Assembly (NCBI GenBank): GCA_963680875.1
Contig: OY804579.1
Coordinates: 15,205,506 to 15,269,505, forward strand
From: Bathymodiolus brooksi
Taxonomy: Eukaryota; Mollusca; Bivalvia; Mytilida; Modiolidae
DNA length: 64,000 nucleotides
Direction of reading: 5' to 3'
Each line of letters begins with the position of its first letter. The first letter of the stretch is position 1. This document shows positions 34,286 to 45,440 of the stretch, piece by piece. The notes below the pieces were generated by a model. That model did no database searches. It was given only the letters and a program-made list of their open reading frames with translations, and was not told the DNA's origin. A program made the translations under genes and the position numbers.

Positions 34286-36519
34286 ATGTCCACACGCAAA
34301 AGGTCATCGACAGAGAAACACGGCAAAGCTTCGAAAATAAAGAAAACATTGGATTGCAAAGACACTGGCAAAGAGGATGGTGATATAATTCATGCAGGAC
34401 CATCAGATATCAAAGTTGCTGCAAGTTCTCCACTACAAACCAAAGCATTAGAGTTTTCCTTTTATAATCAGTCATGTGAAGACTTGGCAAAGGCACTTTT
34501 AGGCAAGAAATTAGTACGTTTATCTGACAAAGGTGAAAGGTTATGTGGCATTATTGTTGAAACAGAAGCTTACCTTGGACATCCAGACAAAGCTGCACAT
34601 TCGTATAAAGGCATGACAAATAAGAACGAACCTATGTTTATGGATCCAGGAACTGCCTATGTCTACCATATACACAGTTACTGTTGTATGAATATTTCAA
34701 GCAAAGGTAACAGAAAAAACATTTTGCTCTACTCCCAACTCACATTCCATCCCGCTTTCTGCAAACATGTACTGTTACAGAAAAATCAACTCAACAATTT
34801 GAAAATATCAGAAACATGTCAATGTCAGATTAGTTTAAATGAGTAGCTTCAGCAATACTTGAAAATAACAAAGAACGAAAATAATATTTTATCCCCGGTT
34901 TGAAAATTATAACAACTTTTGATTGGTTAAAAACCCGGGCATAAAAACCCATATTCCCGGGTGTTATCTTCATGTCTCGGTACCGGTATTCAAAATGTCT
35001 GATAACATAAAATTCCGAAGAACCAACTCGGGATCATTCACATTAAATTTGATTTCAAACCACGCTGAATAAAAAATTAAACAATTTAATCACATGTTTG
35101 TGTTCGTCCTGTTCAGTTTAAGATTGACACCAAAATCACAAATTCTAACGAGGTCCACCCGAGGGTTATTCTTCATAGCGGATCGTACAAGTAAGCCCTC
35201 AAATGGTTCAGTATTGGGTGATCTGTTGTTATGATTAATAAACATTTTTTTAAAGATTATAGTGGTGGCAATCTTGGATTACTGATCCACATTAAAAGTC
35301 TAAACGTTGCAAGAAATTCAGTTGGATTTAAGTCAAGGTTATAGTTTATGAGGAAAAGCTTTGTTTTCACAAGCCACATGTTATACTGGATTTATGTTTA
35401 TTCACGTTCTAATATAGACAGGTTACACTCTATTATTAGTTCTAAGCTCCCTAGTGACCGACTATGATTATTTAGACGGTCAGTAAATTGTTGAAGGGTG
35501 AGCGCGAACCCTTCAACTATTTACTTACCGTCTAAATAATCATAGTCGGTCACGGGAGCTTAGAAAACTTTTGTACGATGTTGCTGATCTATAACTTGAA
35601 ACAGTAACTAAGTTTTTTCCACGAACTATGTTTGACGGACTTTCTTGGAAGTTCTAAGGCTAAAGACATAATGGTCACTAGACAAAATTAAGCACCGCCC
35701 ATTGACCTTCTGTAATTTTCCGTCTACATCGTTTCGTAACTGCACGTTTATCTATCGTCTGCATCGGTGTGTAACGGACTAACGTAACACAATGGAGAAA
35801 AAGAGGAGAGTTGTTTCAACTACCGATGAGGAAATCGAACAAAGGAGACTTAAAATGAATGCACAAAAAAACATTAAACAGAATATTGCGGCGGCAAATT
35901 TATTACGTGAGTATTTAAAGGAAAAACATTTGGATACTGCGTCTATCGTTATTTTTAGGAATTGAATTTTCCACTGGCCAGTAAAGCGTATTAATCTTAT
36001 TCTCTAGATTTCCATATATGGCTCTGCCTTCTATCGTTATTTTTAGGAATGATTTTATCCAATCATAGGTCGTCAAATAAATGCAACATCGTACAAATGT
36101 TTATGTATGTGTATATTTTATTTATTTTATCTTATAATTCCAATATTGTAGGAGATGGTGCAGCTGTACTGTTGCGAGCTTTAGAACCAAAAGAAAACAC
36201 CGGAAGTATGGAGAAACTGAGACAGAAACGAACCCCAGGAAAATCTATCAAACACAAAGACTTATGTAATGGGCCATCAAAATTATGTTTATCGTTAGAT
36301 ATCACTAAGGACCAAATAAATAAAGAGGATATGACAAAATCCCCCAAGATTTGGGTAGAAAATGGAGACGAGGAAATAGAATCTGACCAAATTGTTCACT
36401 GTAAGCGAATTAATATAGGATATGCTGAAGAATGGATAGACAAACCGTTACGGTTTTATATTTTAGGCAATACATGTGTCAGTAAAGCAGATAAGCAGGC
36501 GGAATGTGACTTAATTTAG
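34286..36519 (+). CDS. MPG: 3-methyladenine DNA glycosylase (alkyladenine glycosylase), two coding exons
   Basis: Exon 1 is 34286-34706 (AAAG|GTAACA donor) and exon 2 is 36152-36519 (TTGTAG|GAGATGG acceptor). They join in phase to a 262-residue nuclear base-excision repair enzyme that removes alkylated purines and hypoxanthine. Residues 1-50 are basic and low-complexity. The core starts near LEFSFYNQSCEDLAKALLG (55-73). VETEAYLG holds the catalytic glutamate (Glu94, human Glu125) and Tyr96. AAHS supplies His105. MFMDPGTAYVY and MNISSKGDGAAVLLRALEP follow, then LCNGPSKLCLSLDI and KPLRFYILG. Length suits the family (human 298). One oddity: the human segment IIYGMYFCMN is HIHSYCCMN here. The base-flipping tyrosine (human Tyr162) is replaced by His130 and one residue is missing. 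A TTTCAG acceptor at 34271-34276 shows that the 5' UTR is also split. Confidence 0.93.
35442..35563. repeat. 122-bp hairpin in the MPG intron
   Basis: The arms CTAAGCTCCC...GACCGACTATGATTATTTAG...GTTGAAGGGT and their reverse complement are nearly perfect over ~56 bp, with a loop around GAGCGCGA. In RNA this would form a long stem. It is probably a foldback insertion. Confidence 0.85.
35792..35965 (+). pseudogene. N-terminal fragment of a Crypton/DUF3504-type recombinase protein
   Basis: A 57-residue frame starting MEKKRRVVSTTDEEIEQRR. The segment NIKQNIAAANLLREYLKEKH resembles the helical start of Crypton-derived tyrosine recombinase proteins (KIAA1958/KCTD1-like). Nothing catalytic follows, so it is a remnant. 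The assignment rests on one short motif. Confidence 0.35.
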
Positions 36520-36687
36520 ATACCTTAAAGATTTGGAATATTACATATTATGTTATGTAGAAGATGTAGTTAAAAAATTATTTAAGCAACTAAAGAGATG
36601 ATTTAAATTTTCTCATTGTGAACTTTCCTTTTATATATACTAGCAACATTCAGCACCTGCATATGGAGTATGTATCTCTCAGTTGAT

Positions 36688-37238
36688 ACGATATTCTAGA
36701 GTTTGTGGTTCATATCATAAGATAGAGGGTTGCTGCTACGATATTCTAGAGTTTGTGGTTCATATCATAAGATAGAGGGTTGCTGCTACGATATTCTAGA
36801 GTTTGTGGTTCATATAATAAGATAGAGGGTTGCTGCTACGATATTCTAGAGTTTGTGGTTCATATCATAAGATAGAGGGTTGCTGCTACGATATTCTAGA
36901 GTTTGTGGTTCATATAATAAGATAGAGAGTTGCTGCTACGATATTCTAGAGTTTGTGGTTCATATCATAAGATAGAAGGTTGCTGCTACGATATTCTAGA
37001 GTTTGTGGTTTATATCATAAGATAGAGGGTTGCTGCTACGATATTCTAGAGTTTGTGGTTCATATCATAAGATAGAGGGTTGCTGCTACGATATTCTAGA
37101 GTTTGTGGTTCATATCATAAGATAGAGGGTTGCTGCTACGATATTCTAGAGTTTGTGGTTCATATCATAAGATATAGGGTTGCTGCTACGATATTCTAGA
37201 GTTTGTTGTTCATATCATAAAATAGAGGGTTGCTGCTA
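36688..37238 (+). repeat. 50-bp tandem array of reverse-transcriptase codons, 11 copies
   Basis: Unit: ACGATATTCTAGAGTTTGTG plus GTTCATATCATAAGATAGAG plus GGTTGCTGCT. The first copy is continuous with reverse-transcriptase codons on its left and the last with codons on its right. Copies differ by one or two bases, so the expansion is young compared with the retroelement. Confidence 0.95.
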
Positions 37239-37276
37239 AGAAGGAAGCTACTGAACCAACTGTTCATAGTTGTTAA

Positions 37277-38150
37277 AGGGATATTGTCTACCACAATCGT
37301 AATTTTTTCATACCCAAAATTATTGTCGTTTTCCGTACTGACCTTCATAAAATGAAGATTAAACACCGAATTATTGGCGAATACGCTACGAAACGTTGTT
37401 TTTTCGATATAAAAAAGCTGACCATCGTTACTGGAAGCTAATTAATTATTCACTGACCTGAGCGAGGCCAAATCTATTTTTATGCCAGTAGCTGCAGCAT
37501 GGATGTGAAAATTCGTGTTTGTTTACCTCGCAAATACGGCCGTTTTATGCTATTCATTGACAATAATTTGCTGTTGCCAGGTGCAAGATTACACATATTG
37601 AATAATATCTACCGAAAATGATCATAGGCATCATCATAAATTCATAAAATATGAAAAACGATTGAGAAAAGAAGGAAAAAACATGTTCGGCTTACCTATC
37701 AAACAAAATATTTGCAAATTCAGCGCGAGTTTGGACGCGTAGCACTTCCTTGAGTTCGTTCCAAACGTCCAACTGATCCCCTACATATATCCTGCATTTG
37801 TTCCATTTGGAAGATACTTCACTTCTATTCATCTTTCTCTCTGAATCCGTCAAAGTCCGCTTTCTTCCACGCGTTGACAGTTTCTCTTTTGCCCAAGAAC
37901 CACATGTTGTTTATTGTTTCTAAACAGTGCGCATGCTCAAGACGTGTTCACATAGAAGGCCATATGAATAGATTTGAATATTGTCATCCAGACAATAATT
38001 CTGATAACGATAGTTTTGGGTCTTTTTTGTCAAAAAATCGTATCTTTTGCAGCATAACTCGGTGTTAATCTTCATTTTATGAAGGTCAGTACGGAAAACG
38101 ACAATAATTTTGGGTATGAAAAAATTACGATTTTAGTAGACAATATCCCT
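37277..38150. mobile_element. 874-bp MITE with TTAA target duplication (piggyBac-like)
   Basis: TIRs start AGGGATATTGTCTACCACAA and run ~90 bp through AATTTTTTCATACCCAAAAT and CTTCATAAAATGAAGATTAA. TTAA flanks both sides (37273-37276, 38151-38154). Removing the element plus one TTAA restores an uninterrupted reading frame across the join. A TA duplication (Tc1-like) is formally possible too, since TTAA contains TA. Confidence 0.85.
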
Positions 38151-38403
38151 TTAAGTTGAAGTCATCACATCGAAAGTTTTACGGTCGACACCATGACTTG
38201 GTTAATCTTACGGAATATATGTTTCACAAATGACTATGGATATGTTCCGTTGTCGTATTCACAATCCGGCATGGTTTATCACAGGGTTTGTAACGAGAGT
38301 AACACGACGGGTGCCACCAGTGGAACAGGAACTGCTTACCCTTCCAGAGCACCCTCGTTTTTTTAGTGGGGTTCGTTTGGTTCGATGTTTATTCTCTATG
38401 TAG

Positions 38404-38800
38404 TGTTTGGTAGATCATTGATTATCTTTATGTTTGGTAGATCATTAATTATCTTTATGTTTGGTAGATCATTGATTATCTTTATGTTTGGTAGATCATT
38501 GATTATCTTTATGTTTGGTAGATCATTGATTATCTTTATGTTTGGTAGATCATTGATTATCTTTATGTTTGGTAGATCATTGATTATCTTTATGTTTGGT
38601 AGATCATTAATTATCTTTATGTTTGGTAGATCATTGATTATCTTTATGTTTGGTAGATCATTGATTATCTTTATGTTTGGTAGATCGTTGATTATCTTTA
38701 TGTTTGGTAGATCATTGATTATCTTTGTTTGGTAGATCATTGATTATCTTTATGTTTGGTAGATCATTGATTATCTTTATGTTTGGTAGATCATTGATTA
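38404..38800 (+). repeat. 27-bp tandem array, about 15 copies
   Basis: Unit: TTTGGTAGATCATTGATTAT plus CTTTATG. Because 27 is a multiple of three, both strands stay open (FGRSLIIFM repeated on plus, INDLPNIKI on minus). It sits inside the 3' region of the retroelement remnant, where related elements have T-rich sequence. One unit is 3 bases short at about 38727. Confidence 0.95.
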
Positions 38801-38994
38801 CCATTGCATTGTCCGCACTTCATCGATTTACGGTCTCTGATTACCCATTTGGTCGTCAAACATTTCTTACTTTATGTCGAATGAACATTATTGTAAATCA
38901 TAGAGCAAGGTATTGAGCAGGAAGATAAACAAAACGATACCTTAATATTCTCTTTTTGAGCCAGAGTCTTATTTCATTGTAAAACACATACTTG

Positions 38995-40110
38995 TATGGT
39001 TCTTATTAAAAGTCTGGTTGCAGTCATGTGTGAATCAATTATACTTTGTCAGTCTGGTTTTAGTAAGGTGAAAATCGACTGTAGATTTTCAGTCTAGTTT
39101 CAGTCATGTAGCGAATCAATAGTAGTTTGTAGATCGATTTTAGTATATGTATGTATCTACTGTGGTATGTCAGTCTTGTTCCAATTAGAGCTAACACAAC
39201 TGTAGTATGTCGGTCTTGTTACAGTCATACTTGGTTAGTCTGGTTTTAGTAAGGTGAACATATACTAGCTTTGTCAGTCTGGTTTCAGCCATGTGTGAAT
39301 CAATTGTAGTTGGTCAGCCTGGTTTCAGCCGCGGTGTGTCAATCAATTATTGTTCTTTAATCTGGTTTCAGATATGTATGCATTAGCTGTAGTTTTCCTG
39401 TCTGGTTCCAATCAGATGTAAATAAACTATAGTTTGTAAATCTTGTTTCAACTTTGTGTGAATCGGCTGTAGTTTGTCAGTCTTGTTCTAGTTGGAGCTA
39501 AATCAACTGTAGCTTTGCAGACCAGTTTCAGTCATGTGTGAATAAGCTGTAGATCGTCAGTCTTCTTCCAATCGTATGTAAATAAACTAATTTTGTGAGT
39601 CTAATTTCAGTCATGTGTAACTCAATTGTATTTTGTCAGTCTAGTGGCAAAGTCTGTGAACCAGCTGTAGTTTGCAAGTCTCGTTTCAGCAATGTGTAAA
39701 CCACATGTAGTTTCTCAGTTTAGTTTCAGCAGTGTGTAAACCATATGCAGTTTCTCAGTTTAGTTTCAGCAATGTGTAAACCATATGTAGTTTCTCAGTC
39801 TTGTTTCAGCCGTATGTGAATCAAATGTTGTTCGTTTGTCTTGTTCCAGTCATATGTGAACCAATGTAGTTTTGTCAGTCTAGTTTCAACCATGTGTGAA
39901 CCAATTGTAGTTTGTCAACTAGTTCAGCCATGTGTGAGCAAGCTGTATTTGTCAGTCTAGTTCAGCCATGTGTGAACCAGTTGTAGTGTTTGAGTCTTTG
40001 TTTCAGCCGTATTTGAATCGACTGTAGTTCGTCTGTCTTGTTCGAGTAATGTGTGAATAAATTAGTATGAGAGTCTTATTCCAGCTATATAAGAACCAAC
40101 TTTGATTTGT
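38995..40110. repeat. Degenerate ~40-bp tandem array, old copy
   Basis: About 27 diverged units of the type TGTGAATCAATTGTAGTTTG plus TCAGTCTGGTTTCAGCCA. It is the same monomer family as 44690-45440 but with much higher divergence. Its right flank also matches the right flank of that array. Confidence 0.85.
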
Positions 40111-40300
40111 ATTTTAAGGTCATTATGACAGTTTGGATTAAACAAATCGTAACAAATGGTTGTTCAGGTTTATTTCATACTGATCATGTACAGGTTATGC
40201 TTCCATGTTTAGTGAGTTTGTTTAACTGCCAAGTGAGAAATTTGTCAGTTATATCATGACCGAAACAAGTTATTTTGGATGAGATGTTGATGGTTCCTCC
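40111..40300. repeat. Duplicated flank, old copy
   Basis: TTTATTTCATACTGATCATG, then GCTTCCATGTTTAGTGAGTT, then TATATCATGACCGAAACAAG matches 45570-45775 (TATATCATGACCAGAACAAG) with many substitutions and indels. Confidence 0.75.
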
Positions 40301-40569
40301 CTATATAATCAAGTATACGAGTCTATTCATCGGTGAGGTCGGATTCTATAATCAGACTAGAGTATTTACGATATTCATCTCCACCATTATACCATTGTAG
40401 TCTAGTTTGCCTACAAACACATCTTATTATATCCGTTTTGTTTACAGTTGTATCAAATAATATTCATTTACTTATGAGGCGCTATGCAGTAGAAGTGCCA
40501 TCAGTGTATGGGTAGGAATATCAATAAAAAAAAAATGAGATTTTTGCAAAATTAAAATAAATGTGATGC

Positions 40570-40652
40570 TAATCTCGTTGAGATTAGGATTCCGAAGAAA
40601 TTTTCTGTCTGTTCATGAAAATTTCTTCGGAATCCTAATCTCAACGAGATTA
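40570..40652. repeat. 83-bp perfect hairpin
   Basis: Arms of 36 bp (TAATCTCGTTGAGATTAGGA then TTCCGAAGAAATTTTC) around the loop TGTCTGTTCAT, with no mismatch. The arm itself contains a smaller palindrome (AATCTC-GTT-GAGATT). Flanks ATGTGATGC and ATGTGAAAC suggest an imperfect 9-bp duplication. Confidence 0.9.
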
Positions 40653-40689
40653 ATGTGAAACCTAATTTAGAACAATTCTAGTCAGTATA

Positions 40690-41660
40690 CATAAATCTTA
40701 ACAAAGACATCAGCCCTTATTATACAATGAATGGTATTAATGTTAGCACCAATATGGAACATGAACTTGTGAAAAATCCTAAATCACGCATTGAAGGCTA
40801 CTTGTACAGATTTCTCTTACCCTTTTTATATACTGGAATCTGCAGCAGACTCGTGCATTCCTACAGAGCTGTCGGCATCACATCACCTTACATCGTAGAA
40901 GTCCCACAAGATAGTTCCCCTATTTAAGAAAGATGAAAGACGCTAAGCTGCAAAATTACATACCCGATTCTATAACTTCTATCGCATGAAAAGTCTTGAA
41001 ACACATAGTGCATAGCAGCATAGTGGACCACTTTTACAGTAATAAAATTATAACCAGACACAAAACAAAAAAGAATGGCATACTAGTCTCAATTTATCAC
41101 TGCATCAAAATGACCAAAATACTTCCAAGTCGATATCCTAGAATTCTGCACACATTTGACAAGGTACCACACCACCACACCTATTGCACAAACTAAAAAA
41201 CGGCAACGTCAATCCTGATACAAAAAGATGGATTCGCTCATTCCTAGAGAATTGGAAAACGGAGCGTTACAGTTGAAGGTACTGTTTCAACTCTAGCTTC
41301 AGTCATCCCCGATACAGCGCAATATACTGTCATTTCCCCCTTACTGTTTCTGACCTACATAAACGACATACCAGAAACAGCAACTTCATCAGAGACAAAC
41401 CTATATGCGTCTGACAGTTCGCTATTTCGATCCATCAACCGCCAAGCTGACAGAAAACTGCTGCAGAGAGCTCTAATATCACCGGAAAATTGAGAAAATA
41501 AATAGCAAACGAGTTGCACCCACAATAAGAATAACATCACAAATAAATTAATAATTGATACCAACAACCTAAAAACTACATGGACATATATGGTTGATTC
41601 CAGCAAATACACAGGAGATGCCATCAGCAATAAATTATCATGGGACAGGTAAAGGAAATG
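40690..41660 (+). pseudogene. Jockey/CR1-type LINE reverse transcriptase, heavily decayed
   Basis: Family blocks are recognisable across three frames: LKHIVHSSIVDHFYSNKIIT (near 40993), FDKVPHH (41158), KRWIRSFLENWKTE (41230), SPLLFLTYINDIPETATSS (41330; the catalytic region follows) and KLSWDR (41635). The expected ADDS box reads ASDSSLFRS, so a catalytic aspartate position is altered, and there are many frameshifts and stops. It is a non-functional remnant that precedes a SINE and the 53-bp array. Confidence 0.75.
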
Positions 41661-42004
41661 ACACTAGACTTCCTTGATGTAATCTTGAAGACTGTACAAA
41701 GTGGACATCAGATACATTCATGGTAGGGCATTCAGTGGATTATGCATCTACTGTATGAGAACAAAAAGAAGACAAAATCCTTAGTACACAAACAAATGTA
41801 CAACAACTTCCCTGGCCGAACATGGTTGCATCAAAATATTGTAAAATATCTCGGATGAGAAAGACTTGCACCGGACCAGGGATAAACATCGCATTTAAAT
41901 ACCAGGAAATAATAAACGACACATATGACCAATCAAGTTTCTCGAGGAGCATTATGGAATGCAGCCAGCTACCACCAAACATTACATTAGCCAGCACAAT
42001 GGAG

Positions 42005-42042
42005 GTAGTCCGAGATTCCTCTGCCGTCCGACGGCTTTTTGC
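42005..42042 (+). mobile_element. Isolated terminus of the element-E family
   Basis: TAGTCCGAGATTCCTCTGCC then GTCCGACGGC matches the terminus of the element at 28831-29962 with one or two changes. No partner terminus is seen nearby. Confidence 0.5.
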
Positions 42043-42054
42043 TCTACATGCTGG

Positions 42055-42245
42055 AGCACACAGACACATTATCCCGAGTCGGGGCCAAACAGTCTTTGCT
42101 GTTAGTCCTTAATGCATGTATGATCATGTAGCAGAGAAGCGGGAAAAGTAAATGTGACAGTATTTGGTTTGACACAACAGGAGATCAAACCTACAATCTA
42201 TCGAACTCAAGGCAAGCATGATATATCACCATTAAAACACCATCG
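42055..42245 (-). mobile_element. tRNA-derived SINE, diverged copy
   Basis: GAGTCGGGGCCAAACAGTCT, TGCTGTTAGTCCTTAATG and AGAAGCGGGAAAAGTAAATG match the other minus-strand copies. The tRNA-like end is near CACCATCGTGGTT. Its right flank matches that of the 32-kb copy. Confidence 0.65.
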
Positions 42246-42329
42246 TGGTTAACACATTAAAATATTAATTTATAGAAGAATCTTTAGGCAATATTATCTC
42301 ACATTATTATTTTGTCATTTCAATTATAT

Positions 42330-44690
42330 GGGAAAAACAACTATTGATCTATTGACTGTGTTCTATCTTACACACAGAAGTGGTTGGACTCCCGTCTCAG
42401 TGCTCTATTGACTGTTTTATCTTACACAGAAGTGGTTGGACTCCGTCTCAGTGATCTATTGACTGTTTTATCTTACACAGAAGTGGTTGGACTCCGTCTC
42501 AGTGATCTATTGACTGTGTTCTATCTTACACACAGAAGCAGTTGGACTCCGTCTCAGTGATCTATTGACTGTTTTATCTTACACAGAAGTGGTTGGACTC
42601 CGTCTCAGTGATCTATTGACTGTTTTATCTTACACAGAAGTGGTTAGACTCCGTCTCAGTGATCTATTGACTGTGTTCTATCTTACACACAGAAGCAGTT
42701 GGACTCCGTCTCAGTGATCTATTGACTGTTCTATCTTACACACAGAAGTGGTTGGACTCCGTCTCAGTGATCTATTGACTGTGTTCTATCTTACACACAG
42801 AAGTGGTTGGACTCCGTCTCAGTGATCTATTGACTGTGTTCTATCTTACACACAGAAGTGGTTGGACTCCGTCTCAGTGATCTATTGACTGTGTTCTATC
42901 TTACACACAGAAGTGGTTGGACTCCGTCTGTGATCTATTGACTGTTCTATCTTACGCACAGAAGTGGTTGGACTCCGTCTGTGATCTATTGACTGTGTTC
43001 TATCTTACACACAGAAGCAGTTGGACTCCGTCTCAGTGCTCTATTGACTGTTCTATCTTACACAGAAGTGGTTGGACTCCGTCTCAGTGATCTATTGACT
43101 GTGTTCTATCTTACACACAGAAGCAGTTGGACTCCGTCTCAGTGATCTATTGACTGTTCTATCTTACACACAAAAGTGGTTGGACTCCCGTCTGTGCTCT
43201 ATTGACTGTTCTATCTTACACAGAAGTGGTTGGACTCCGTCTCAGCGATCTATTGACTGTGTTCTATCTTACACACAGAAGCAGTTGGACTCCGTCTCAG
43301 TGATCTATTGACTGTGTTCTATCTTACACACAGAAGCGGTTGGACTCCGTCTCAGTGATCTATTGACTGTGTTCTATCTTACACACAGAAGTGGTTGGAC
43401 TCCGTCTGTGATCTATTGACTGTTCTATCTTACGCACAGAAGTGGTTGGACTCCGTCTGTGATCTATTGACTGTGTTCTATCTTACACACAGAAGCAGTT
43501 GGACTCCGTCTCAGTGCTCTATTGACTGTTCTATCTTACACAGAAGTGGTTGGACTCCGTCTCAGTGATCTATTGACTGTGTTCTATCTTACACACAGAA
43601 GCAGTTGGACTCCGTCTCAGTGATCTATTGACTGTTCTATCTTACACACAAAAGTGGTTGGACTCCCGTCTGTGCTCTATTGACTGTTCTATCTTACACA
43701 GAAGTGGTTGGACTCCGTCTCAGCGATCTATTGACTGTGTTCTATCTTACACACAGAAGCAGTTGGACTTGTCTCAGTGATCTATTGACTGTTCTATCTT
43801 ACACACAGAAGCGGTTGGACTCCGTCTCAGTGATCTATTGACTGTGTTCTATCTTACACACAGAAGTGGTTGGACTCCGTCTCAGTGATCTATTGACTGT
43901 TCTATCTTACACACACAAGTGGTTGGACTCCGTCTCAGTGATCTATTGGCTGTGTTCTATCTTACACACAGAAGTGGTTGGACTCCATCTCAGTGATCTA
44001 TTGACTGTTCTATCTTACACAGAAGTGGTTGGACTCCGTCTCAGTGATCTATTGACTGTTCTATCTTACACACAGAAGTGGTTGGACTCCATCTCAGTGA
44101 TCTATCTTACACAGAAGTGGTTGGACTCCGTCTCAGTGATCTATTGACTGTTCTATCTTACACAGAAGTGGTTGGACTCCGTCTCAGTGATCTATTGACT
44201 GTGTTTTATCTTACACACATAAGTGGTTGGACTCCGTCTCGGTGATCTATTGACTGTTTTATCTTACACACAGAAATGGTTGGACTCCCGTCTCAGTGAT
44301 CTATTGACTGTTCTATCTTACACAGAAGTGGTTGGACTCTGTCTCAGTGATCTATTGACTGTTCTATCTTACACACAGAAGTGGTTGGACTCCGTCTCAG
44401 TGATCTATTGACTGTTCTATCTTACACACAGAAGTGGTTGGACTCCGTCTCAGTGATCTATTGACTGTGTTCTATCTTACACACAGAAGTGGTTGGACTC
44501 CGTCTGTGATCTATTGACTGTTCTATCTTACACACAGAAGTGGTTGGACTCCGTCTGTGATCTATTGACTGTGTTCTATCTTACACACAGAAGCAGTTGG
44601 ACTCCGTCTCAGTGCTCTATTGACTGTTCTATCTTACACAGAAGTGGTTGGACTCCGTCTCAGTGATCTATTGGCTGTGTAAATTAACTG
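42330..44690. repeat. 51-56-bp tandem array
   Basis: Unit: CAGAAGTGGTTGGACTCCGT plus CTCAGTGATCTATTGACTGT plus GTTCTATCTTACACA, with shorter forms that lose GTG or ACAC. About 44 copies, with blocks of 450-500 bp repeated almost exactly (for example around 42950-43250 and 43420-43730). Two diverged units also occur at 33745-33850. Confidence 0.95.
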
Positions 44691-45440
44691 TAGTTTGTCA
44701 GTCTTGTTCTAGTTAGAGGTAAATTAACTGCAGTTTGTCAGTCTTGTTCTACAAATGTAGTTAGAGGTAAATTAACTGTAGTTTGTCAGTCTTGTTCTAG
44801 TTAGAGGTAAATTAACTGTAGTTTGTCAGTCTTGTTCCAGTTAGAGGTAAATAAACCGTAGTTTGTCAGTCTTGTTCTAGTTAGAGGTAAATTAACTGTA
44901 GTTTGTCAGTCTTGTTCCAGTTAGAGGTAAATAAACCGTAGTTTGTCAGTCTTGTTCTAGTTAGAGGTAAATTAACTGTAGTTTGTCAGTCTTGTTCCAG
45001 TTAGAGGTAAATAAACTGTAGTTTGTCAGTCTTGTTCTAGTTAGAGGTAAATTAACTGTAGTTTGTCAGCCTTGTTCTAGTTAGAGGTAAATTAACTGTA
45101 GTTTGCCAGCCTTGTTCTAGTTAGAGGTAAATAAACCGTAGTTTGTCAGTCTTGTTCTAGTTAGAGGTAAATTAACTGTTGTTTGCCAGCCTTGTTCCAG
45201 TTAGAGGTAAATTAAATGTAGTTTGTCAGTCTTGGTCTAGTTAGAGGTAAATTAATTGTAGTTTGTCAGTCTTGTTCTAGTTAGAGGTAAATTAACTGTT
45301 GTTTGTCAGTTTTGTTCTAGTTAGAGGTAAATTAACTGTAGTTCGTCAGTCTTGTTCTACAAATGTAGTTAGAGGTAAATTAACTGTTGTTTGTCAGTCT
45401 TGTTCTAGTTAGAGGTAAATTAACTGTAGTTTTTCAGACT
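44690..45440. repeat. 40-bp tandem array, homogenised copy
   Basis: Unit: TTAGAGGTAAATTAACTGTA plus GTTTGTCAGTCTTGTTCTAG, about 19 copies with few differences. Two places carry a CTACAAATGTAG junction variant. It abuts the 53-bp array directly. Confidence 0.95.

Larger units (their letters stand above)
34707..36151 (+). other. MPG intron with hairpin and transposon fragment
   Basis: A 1445-bp GT-AG intron. It holds a long hairpin (35442-35563) and a short recombinase-like frame (35792-35965). The phrase TCTATCGTTATTTTTAGGAA is present twice, near 35942 and 36030. The remainder is featureless AT-rich sequence. Confidence 0.8.
36640..38890 (+). pseudogene. Second Penelope-like reverse-transcriptase remnant, with two tandem expansions and a MITE inside
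   Basis: Same family as 14068-14769 but shattered. AYGVCISQLIRYSRVCGSYH is encoded at 36658-36717. The next ~550 bp are a 50-bp tandem expansion of that DNA. LLLRRKLLNQLFIVVK-like codons resume at about 37231. A TTAA-flanked MITE (37277-38150) interrupts them, and after it the frame continues LKSSHRKFYGRHHDLVNL in the same phase. The 3' module follows (GCCACCAGTGGAACAGGAAC, CCTTCCAGAGCACCCTCG), then a 27-bp array and an eroded tail (CCGCACTTCATCGATTTACG). It starts about 120 bases after the MPG stop codon, so it may affect the MPG 3' UTR. Confidence 0.8.

Noticed and set aside
38385..38740. FGRSLIIFM and INDLPNIKI repeat proteins
   Set aside because: Both strands are open because of a 27-bp unit lying within a retroelement remnant.
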